Assembly (NCBI GenBank): GCA_018065225.1
Contig: JAGHTS010000027.1
Location: forward strand, 1 to 5,041
Direction of reading: 5' to 3'
DNA: 5,041 bases
From: Candidatus Phascolarctobacterium caballi
Lineage (GTDB): Bacteria; Bacillota; Negativicutes; Acidaminococcales; Acidaminococcaceae
Part shown: one piece after another, positions 1 to 5,041 of the stretch
Layout: the number at the start of each line of letters is the position of its first letter
Numbering within the stretch: position 1 is the stretch's first letter
Notes under the pieces: generated by a model
Databases searched by the model: none
The model's input: the letters and a program-made list of their open reading frames with translations, nothing else
What the model was told of the DNA's origin: nothing
Made by a program: the position numbers and the translations under genes

Positions 1-105
1 GATGAGGAATTGGAAAATGTGGCGGGTGGACATGGTGAATGTCCAGGAGTATTAGGTCTTTGTCCTCCGGTGTGTCCGCCTAACTATCATCCTACTATAT
101 CCTAA
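1..105 (+). CDS. RiPP precursor peptide, NHLP/Nif11-type leader (3' end only; start lies outside the window)
   Basis: Frame 1 is open from the left edge to a TAA at 103-105, giving 34 residues. They begin DEELENVAGG, the typical end of a nitrile-hydratase-like or Nif11-like leader (acidic residues, Leu, then Val-Ala-Gly-Gly). The predicted core follows: 24 residues starting His-Gly-Glu, then CPGVLGLCPPVCPP, then a tail NYHPTIS. The core has three Cys (core positions 4, 11 and 15, spacing C-x6-C-x3-C), six Pro, and only one Thr and one Ser, both at the very end. In this family the leader directs maturation and export and is removed after Gly-Gly by a C39 peptidase. The next gene encodes exactly such a peptidase-transporter, which strongly supports the call. 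The conserved N-terminal leader body is missing, so NHLP and Nif11 types cannot be told apart. The type of modification is unknown because no maturase is in view. Confidence 0.85.
   Translation, partial: DEELENVAGGHGECPGVLGLCPPVCPPNYHPTIS
25..30 (+). other. Gly-Gly leader cleavage site of the precursor
   Basis: The codons GGT GGA encode the double glycine that ends ENVAGG. C39 peptidases cut directly after this pair, so the exported peptide should begin with the His codon at 31-33. The site is inferred from the leader motif and from the C39 domain encoded immediately downstream. Confidence 0.8.
27..45 (+). repeat. Perfect 7-bp inverted repeat across the leader/core junction
   Basis: TGGACAT (27-33) and ATGTCCA (39-45) are exact reverse complements separated by the 5-base loop GGTGA. 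The hairpin lies inside coding sequence, starting in the second codon of the Gly-Gly pair and ending at the first Cys-Pro of the core. No T-run follows, so it is not a terminator. It may be chance, a by-product of the codons used, or a small mRNA structure. Confidence 0.5.
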
Positions 106-135
106 CTTTCCTCTTCATATATAAGATATAAAAAA
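106..135 (+). other. AT-rich spacer between precursor and transporter genes, no clear ribosome binding site
   Basis: This 30-base gap is pyrimidine-rich and then A-rich. It contains a weak 5-bp AT-only palindrome (TATAT 118-122, ATATA 126-130). There is no GC-rich hairpin with a T-run, so I see no terminator and infer co-transcription of precursor and transporter. There is also no good Shine-Dalgarno sequence before the ATG at 136, only A-rich sequence. The precursor stop codon (103-105) is in the same frame as the transporter, and no other usual start codon lies between them. Confidence 0.5.
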
Positions 136-2307
136 ATGTTTTTTAACAGAAACGCAAATTCTAACAGAATAAAAACCCCAACGGTTTTGCAGATGGAAGC
201 AACTGAATGTGGTGCTGCCAGTTTGACAATGGTGTTGTCATATTACGGGTGGTGGCTGCCGTTGGAAAAGGTGCGGGAGGCGTGTGGTGTCAACCGTGAC
301 GGTGTGAGTGCAGGCAATATTGTCAAAGCGGCACGCATGTTTAATTGTTCTGCCAGCGGTTTTCGTTGGAATGCTGACAAGTTACGTGACGCGGAGCCCC
401 CATTAGTAATCCATTGGGAATTTGCTCACTTTGTTGTTTTTGAAGGGATTTGCGGTGATACTGTTTATTTGAATGACCCGGCGATGGGACACCGCAAAGT
501 TGATTTTGCCAAATTTAAGGAAAGTTATACAGGGATTGCTTTGCAAATTCGTCCGGATGAAAACTTTAAAAAAGAAGGTCAGGCGTTCAGTACGGTTAAA
601 GCATTAAAGGAAAAATTACTTAAAGACAAAGTGGCAGTCGGCTTTGTTCTTTTTTCAAGTTTGTGTTTGGTTGTTCCAAATTTGGCATTTCCTGCTATTA
701 CCCAGACTTTTATTGATGATGTTCTGTCGGGGAAACATCCAGACTGGATGTTTAATATGGGATTGCTGTTGGCAGGGATGCTTTTTTTAGTATTTGCTTT
801 GAATTTGTTAAGGTTGTGGGTTTTGACCCGTTGGCACGCCAAGTTAAATTTGGCTGGATCGGCACAATTTTTTTGGCATGTATTACGTTTGCCCATGTTG
901 TTTTTTGAACAACGCAGTGCCAACGAGGTTGCAAACCGTGTTGGGTTTAACAACGAGATAGCACTGGTTATAAGCGGTCAGGCGGCAACTGCCTTGCTTG
1001 ATTTGTTTATGACGGTGTTTTATCTTTTTTTATTGGCACAGTATAATTTGCGGCTTACGGTAATCGGTGTGCTGATTACGGGCATTAATGCGGGAATATT
1101 TTTTTATGTACGTGGAATATTAAAGGAAATGGTAATGCAGGCACAACAGGAAGCGGGCAAGGAATATGCAACAGTCATTAACGGGATTATGCAAATTGAA
1201 ACTTTAAAAGCCAACGGCAATGAGGATGATTTTTTTGAACGTTGGGCAGGTTATCATACAAAATACGAAAAAGGTATGGCGGAAATTCAGATTTACAGTT
1301 TGATTTTGCAGTTTATGCCTTTATTTACCGCCGGCCTTAATACTGCACTTTTAATGACTTTGGGCGGTTTTGATATTATGGACGGGCTTATGTCCACAGG
1401 CATTTTTTTGGCATTCCAAAATCTGATGGGAAATTTTCAACAGCCGATTGGCAATTTGTTAAATCTTGGTAATTCCTTGCAAACTACGGAAATGAATTTG
1501 CAAAGGATAAACGATGTTATGAAGTATGAGGAAGATGAACTGGCATTCCCTAAAAAAACACAACCTGCCATTGACAAAGGTCATTTGTGGGGGGATATAG
1601 AATTAAAGGATGTTACCTTTGGCTATAACAAGTTGCATGAACCATTGTTTGACAAATTCAGTATGCATTTGCATCCGGGTGATTGGATTGCTTTGGTAGG
1701 GGGTTCGGGTTGCGGAAAATCCACTTTGGCAAAAATTATTGAAGGTATTTATGAGGAATGGAGCGGGGAGATACGTTTTGACGGAATTCTCCGCCGAGAA
1801 GTGCCGGTGGATGTGTTGCACAATTCTTTGGCAGTTGTGGCACAGGATATTTCCCTGATGCGGGGTACTGTGGAAGAAAACATTACACTGTTTGATAAGA
1901 CAATTCGGCATCAGGATGTGGTTAAGGCGGCAATGGATGCTTGTATTTATGACGATATTATGAATTTGCCAAAGGGGTTTGACAGCGAAGTGCGTGAAGG
2001 TGGAGCCAATTTTAGCGGCGGACAGCGGCAACGGTTGGAACTTACCCGTGCTTTGGCGACTAATCCTTCCATTATGATTTTAGATGAAGCCACCAGTGCA
2101 TTGGATACCGTAACAGAAGAAAAAATTATAAATAACATCAGGCATAGAGGGTGTACTTGTATTTTAGTGGCACACAGGTTAAGTACTATTCGTGATTGTG
2201 ATGAAATAATTGTTTTGGATCATGGCAAAGTTGTGGAACGTGGAAAACATCATGAATTGATGACACTTAATGGGAAATATGCAACGTTGGTTAAGAGCAA
2301 GGATTAA
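136..2307 (+). CDS. NHLP/NHLM-type bacteriocin export ABC transporter with C39 peptidase (peptidase/permease/ATPase, subunit 1)
   Basis: This 723-residue inner-membrane protein should cut the leader from the precursor and export the core. The C39 cysteine peptidase domain (about 10-140) shows the full catalytic set: Gln19 (oxyanion hole) in QMEATECGAAS, Cys25, His98 in AHFVVFEG and Asp114 in LNDPAMG. Six membrane segments are plausible at about 166-186, 207-230, 286-301, 305-325, 386-410 and 420-436. The ATPase domain (about 490-720) has Walker A GGSGCGKST (522-530, Lys528), Q-loop Gln570, signature FSGGQRQR (626-633), Walker B IMILDE (646-651, Glu651) and H-loop His680, so it looks fully competent. 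Length and motif wording, such as VAQDISLMRGTVEENI, fit the NHLM ABC1 family. The ATG at 136 is the only usual start in frame after the precursor stop, and it places the peptidase Cys near residue 25 as expected. The gene sits 30 bases after the precursor and 2 bases before its partner. No defect is seen. Confidence 0.95.
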   Translation: MFFNRNANSNRIKTPTVLQMEATECGAASLTMVLSYYGWWLPLEKVREACGVNRDGVSAGNIVKAARMFNCSASGFRWNADKLRDAEPPLVIHWEFAHFVVFEGICGDTVYLNDPAMGHRKVDFAKFKESYTGIALQIRPDENFKKEGQAFSTVKALKEKLLKDKVAVGFVLFSSLCLVVPNLAFPAITQTFIDDVLSGKHPDWMFNMGLLLAGMLFLVFALNLLRLWVLTRWHAKLNLAGSAQFFWHVLRLPMLFFEQRSANEVANRVGFNNEIALVISGQAATALLDLFMTVFYLFLLAQYNLRLTVIGVLITGINAGIFFYVRGILKEMVMQAQQEAGKEYATVINGIMQIETLKANGNEDDFFERWAGYHTKYEKGMAEIQIYSLILQFMPLFTAGLNTALLMTLGGFDIMDGLMSTGIFLAFQNLMGNFQQPIGNLLNLGNSLQTTEMNLQRINDVMKYEEDELAFPKKTQPAIDKGHLWGDIELKDVTFGYNKLHEPLFDKFSMHLHPGDWIALVGGSGCGKSTLAKIIEGIYEEWSGEIRFDGILRREVPVDVLHNSLAVVAQDISLMRGTVEENITLFDKTIRHQDVVKAAMDACIYDDIMNLPKGFDSEVREGGANFSGGQRQRLELTRALATNPSIMILDEATSALDTVTEEKIINNIRHRGCTCILVAHRLSTIRDCDEIIVLDHGKVVERGKHHELMTLNGKYATLVKSKD
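2299..2303 (+). promoter_or_regulatory. Ribosome binding site for the second transporter gene
   Basis: AAGGA lies in the last codons of the upstream gene, six bases before the ATG at 2310. It supports that start and suggests translational coupling, since the upstream TAA (2305-2307) is only two bases from the ATG. Confidence 0.65.
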
Positions 2308-2309
2308 AA

Positions 2310-5018
2310 ATGGCTGACATTCAATATCTACAATTAAATATAGGGGAACGTTTTGATTTGTCGGAAGAACGGAAAGTTTGCAGGATAATTTCCGGGAAAG
2401 TGGAAGTTTATGCTGTGGCAAAAGAGAGCAAAGAACGGCTGTATTTGCGTACAAAAGTTGCTGATCAGTTTATCTTTGCTTTTTGTGATGAATTTGCGAT
2501 GGTTGAAGTATCTTTGCTGGTGCAGGAGACGACAAAAATTATTGTTTATAACAGTAATGCAATAAATAAAATTTGTAATGGAATTCAAGATGAAACAGGA
2601 TTGGATATATTAACTTTGCGGCGGGGAATGCAGGAATGGTTTTTAGATTTTATGCAATTAGAGTGGTTAAACTGTTTTGCGTCCTATAATGATGAAGTTG
2701 TATCGCAATGGACAGATGGCAAATTTATTATGCAAGCCGAGGATGAAAAATTACTGTCTGTGTTTAAAGAACATCACAACATTTTGATCTTGTTAATAAC
2801 CGGGCAGTTTGAATCACAAAAGAGTTTTTTCAAAAACAGATTGGCGGAACTTAAAAACAGGCAAAAAGAACTTATTACAAATTCATTGGAATTGATAAGC
2901 GGTTCCAATGAAAGTTATAGGACTTTGAAAAATTCCGAGTATGAAGATTATGGTATTTTGGTTGCAAAAGTTGCAAAGTTTTTTAAGATGAAGGGATTGG
3001 ATTTAACAGTGCCGGAATATATTAAGAAACGTCTGCAAAGTGTGGAATTATTGAAATATGTCATCCGTAAGGGGGATATGCGTTTTCGCAAAGTTATTTT
3101 AGAAAAGGATTGGTTTAAAAAAGATACGGGAGTGCTTTTTGTAAACAGAAAAGGAAATTGGCAGCTGGCATTACCTGCAGGTACTAACAGTTATAATTTG
3201 TGGGATGTTGACAGGCATTGTGTACCATTGACTGATAAAATAAATGATGAGTTGGATGAGAGTGCTTTAATCTGTTATCCTGGATTTACTACAGACAGGG
3301 AAGTAGGGGTTAAAGAGTTTTTGAAATTTATATACAATACTACTTGGCACAATGATTATCTTGTAATTTTGCTGGCAAGTATTGTTTTAGGGGTCATTCC
3401 TTTACTGACGCCAATAATTACAGACACGATTTTCAGTGATGTCATTCCCACAAATAATTATGGAAATTTAGCAACCATTACTCAAGTTATGTTGGTAAGC
3501 AGTTTTTCGGCAGCAGTATTGACCGTAGTGAGATCAGTGGCTGTTGTACGTATTGTTACTCATATGGGTATTCTTGTAGAAGCGGCACTTTGGTCGCGAT
3601 TGTTGTCATTGCCTACAAGTTTCTTTAAAAAATATTCTGTTGGTGAATTAATTACAAGAATGTTGAGCTTTATGCAGGCAAAAAACATTTTGACAGGTCA
3701 ATTTGTAGCGGGCATTTTTAATTTTGTATTTGGCTTGTGGAGTTTGGTACTGATGTTCTGTTACAGTGTAAAATTATCCTTGATTGCAGTGGGTATTTGG
3801 ACGGTGTATTTCCTTTTGAGCTTTTTCAATCTTTATAAATATCCTATGTTACAAAAGAATTTGTTGCACGCCAATAATGAACAGTCAGCATTGACTGTGG
3901 AATTAGTTAATAATTTAGGCAAGTTTCGTAGTAAAGGCGGTACGGAACAAGCATTTTATTTGTGGAGCCAAAAATTTTCTAATTGTTGGCGACATACATT
4001 AAAAATGCGGTGGATGAATAACAGAAATGAACTTTTGAATGTTTGTTTAAGCATTGTCTTAATGTTGGTTTTATATTGCTTTGCGGCTTATGATGTACAA
4101 AGACAAAATCCTGACGCGATTGATGCAACCAAGTTTATGGCATTTAATGTGGCGTACACCGGGTTTAATATGGCATTATTGCAACTTATGCCGGATATAA
4201 TTCAAATGATAGGAATACCGGCATATTGGGACAATTTTTCTCCGCTATTGCAGGAAAAGACAGAAACAGGAAATAATAAGATAGAAGCTGGCGAACTTAC
4301 TGGAGAAATTGAATTACGTCGGGTTGCATTCAGTTATGACCAAGATGGTCCCGAAGTGCTGAAAGACATCAATATTCATATCAAACCGGGAGAAAAAGTT
4401 GCTTTTGTTGGTGGGTCAGGTTGCGGTAAATCGACAATTGTCAGATTACTTTTGGGATTTGAAAAGCCGACCAAGGGTTTGGTAATGTTTGATAATAGTG
4501 ATTTTGGTGAGTTAGACACAGTAAGTGTCCGCAAACAAATGGGTGTTGTTTTGCAAAACGGAAAACTTTTAATGGCGCCAATTTTGCAAAATATAATAGG
4601 AACAAATAATTTGACTATTGATGATGCATGGGAAGCGGCTAAATTAGTTGCATTGGATAAAGATATTGAAGAAATGCCCATGGGAATGCATACTTTGATT
4701 AATGATTCCAGTGGCAACATTTCCGGTGGGCAGCGGCAACGGATCTTGTTGGCCCGCAGTATTGTCAACAAACCCAAGATCTTGATTTTGGATGAAGCAA
4801 CAAGTGCGTTGGACAATGTTACGCAGGCAATTGTTGCCGAAAATTTGGCTAAAATGCATTGTACACAGATAATTATTGCCCATCGGTTGAGCACATTAAA
4901 AGATGCGGATAGAATTTTTGTATTAGATAAAGGTGTTGTGACGGAAGAAGGATCGTATGCAGAATTAATGGCATTGGGTGGACTTTTTAGTCAATTGGCC
5001 AAAAGACAAATTACTTAA
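2310..5018 (+). CDS. NHLP/NHLM-type bacteriocin export ABC transporter, permease/ATPase without peptidase (subunit 2)
   Basis: This 902-residue protein is the likely heterodimer partner of the upstream peptidase-transporter. The first ~345 residues are soluble. Residues about 10-80 resemble a divergent cyclic-nucleotide-binding-like beta-roll (CRIISGKVEVYAV). Residues about 172-197 form a charged helix that may be a coiled coil. Residues about 210-335 follow the pattern I recall for the NHLM ABC2 family, ending in a block around LALPAGTNSYNLWDVD. No C39 Cys/His/Asp set is present. Membrane segments are plausible at about 350-372, 386-412, 465-485, 489-508, 576-593 and 610-630. The ATPase has Walker A GGSGCGKST (701-709, Lys707), Q-loop Gln749 in VLQNGKLL, signature ISGGQRQR (804-811), Walker B ILILDE (824-829, Glu829) and H-loop His858, all intact. 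The ATG is supported by AAGGA six bases upstream. The two-base gap to the upstream gene indicates an operon. The function of the N-terminal region is not established. Confidence 0.92.
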   Translation: MADIQYLQLNIGERFDLSEERKVCRIISGKVEVYAVAKESKERLYLRTKVADQFIFAFCDEFAMVEVSLLVQETTKIIVYNSNAINKICNGIQDETGLDILTLRRGMQEWFLDFMQLEWLNCFASYNDEVVSQWTDGKFIMQAEDEKLLSVFKEHHNILILLITGQFESQKSFFKNRLAELKNRQKELITNSLELISGSNESYRTLKNSEYEDYGILVAKVAKFFKMKGLDLTVPEYIKKRLQSVELLKYVIRKGDMRFRKVILEKDWFKKDTGVLFVNRKGNWQLALPAGTNSYNLWDVDRHCVPLTDKINDELDESALICYPGFTTDREVGVKEFLKFIYNTTWHNDYLVILLASIVLGVIPLLTPIITDTIFSDVIPTNNYGNLATITQVMLVSSFSAAVLTVVRSVAVVRIVTHMGILVEAALWSRLLSLPTSFFKKYSVGELITRMLSFMQAKNILTGQFVAGIFNFVFGLWSLVLMFCYSVKLSLIAVGIWTVYFLLSFFNLYKYPMLQKNLLHANNEQSALTVELVNNLGKFRSKGGTEQAFYLWSQKFSNCWRHTLKMRWMNNRNELLNVCLSIVLMLVLYCFAAYDVQRQNPDAIDATKFMAFNVAYTGFNMALLQLMPDIIQMIGIPAYWDNFSPLLQEKTETGNNKIEAGELTGEIELRRVAFSYDQDGPEVLKDINIHIKPGEKVAFVGGSGCGKSTIVRLLLGFEKPTKGLVMFDNSDFGELDTVSVRKQMGVVLQNGKLLMAPILQNIIGTNNLTIDDAWEAAKLVALDKDIEEMPMGMHTLINDSSGNISGGQRQRILLARSIVNKPKILILDEATSALDNVTQAIVAENLAKMHCTQIIIAHRLSTLKDADRIFVLDKGVVTEEGSYAELMALGGLFSQLAKRQIT

Positions 5019-5024
5019 AATTTG

Positions 5025-5041
5025 ATGAGATATAATAATAA
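5025..5041 (+). CDS. Possible start of a third gene in the operon (cut by the right edge)
   Basis: An ATG six bases after the transporter stop opens a frame reading MRYNN to the end of the window. The tight spacing fits the operon, and related clusters often carry an HlyD-like periplasmic adaptor next to the two ABC genes. Only five codons are visible and there is no clear ribosome binding site, so neither the gene nor its product can be confirmed. Confidence 0.2.

Noticed and set aside
40..105. Lanthipeptide core
   Set aside because: The core has three Cys but only one Thr and one Ser, both at the C-terminal end beyond the cysteines, which is a poor fit to lanthionine rings.
118..130. AT-only palindrome in the spacer as a terminator or promoter
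   Set aside because: The stem is five A/T pairs with a 3-base loop and no T-run after it, too weak for a terminator. The -10-like TATATA has no -35 partner.
579..953. 124-codon open frame on the minus strand
   Set aside because: It is antisense to the membrane domain of the first transporter and has no recognisable domain. It is a shadow.
1603..2031. 142-codon open frame on the minus strand inside the first transporter gene
   Set aside because: It lies fully opposite the conserved ATPase domain, and its translation shows no recognisable domain. It is a shadow of the real gene.
4376..4894. 172-codon open frame on the minus strand inside the second transporter gene
   Set aside because: It mirrors the Walker A to H-loop region of the ATPase on the other strand. 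The openness follows from the codon use of the real gene, and no independent signal supports it.
5031..5036. TATAAT as a possible -10 promoter box after the second transporter
   Set aside because: No matching -35 element sits at a suitable distance upstream, and such a box is expected by chance in AT-rich sequence.

Overview
The window reads as the export end of a ribosomally made peptide (RiPP/bacteriocin-like) gene cluster of the NHLP type (nitrile-hydratase-like or Nif11-like leader peptides, exported by the paired NHLM/NHLP ABC transporters). All genes run on the + strand and are packed tightly, with no gene-free stretch longer than about 30 bases. The DNA is AT-rich, with frequent TTG for leucine and AAA for lysine. 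This suggests a low-to-moderate GC bacterium, but the sequence does not fix the phylum. NHLP systems are scattered over many bacterial phyla.

Layout. Bases 1-105 hold the 3' end of a small gene cut by the left edge of the window. It encodes the end of a leader, DEELENVAGG, with a double-glycine processing site, followed by a 24-residue Cys/Pro-rich core peptide. After a 30-base AT-rich gap, 136-2307 encodes a 723-residue C39-peptidase/permease/ATPase with all catalytic residues visible. Two bases after its stop, 2310-5018 encodes a 902-residue partner permease/ATPase with no peptidase. Its N-terminal region of about 345 residues is soluble and includes a possible cyclic-nucleotide-binding-like beta-roll. 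At the right edge a possible start codon at 5025 may begin a third gene, but too little is visible to say what it is.

How the genes work together (inference from family knowledge). The small precursor is made and possibly modified by enzymes outside the window. Its leader is cut after Gly-Gly by the C39 domain of the first transporter, and the core is exported by a heterodimer of the two ABC proteins. The most interesting element is the precursor tail, which is easily missed because it is short and truncated. Its core has three cysteines, each followed by proline, and almost no Ser/Thr. This does not look like a lanthipeptide, and I do not recognise it as any characterised product.
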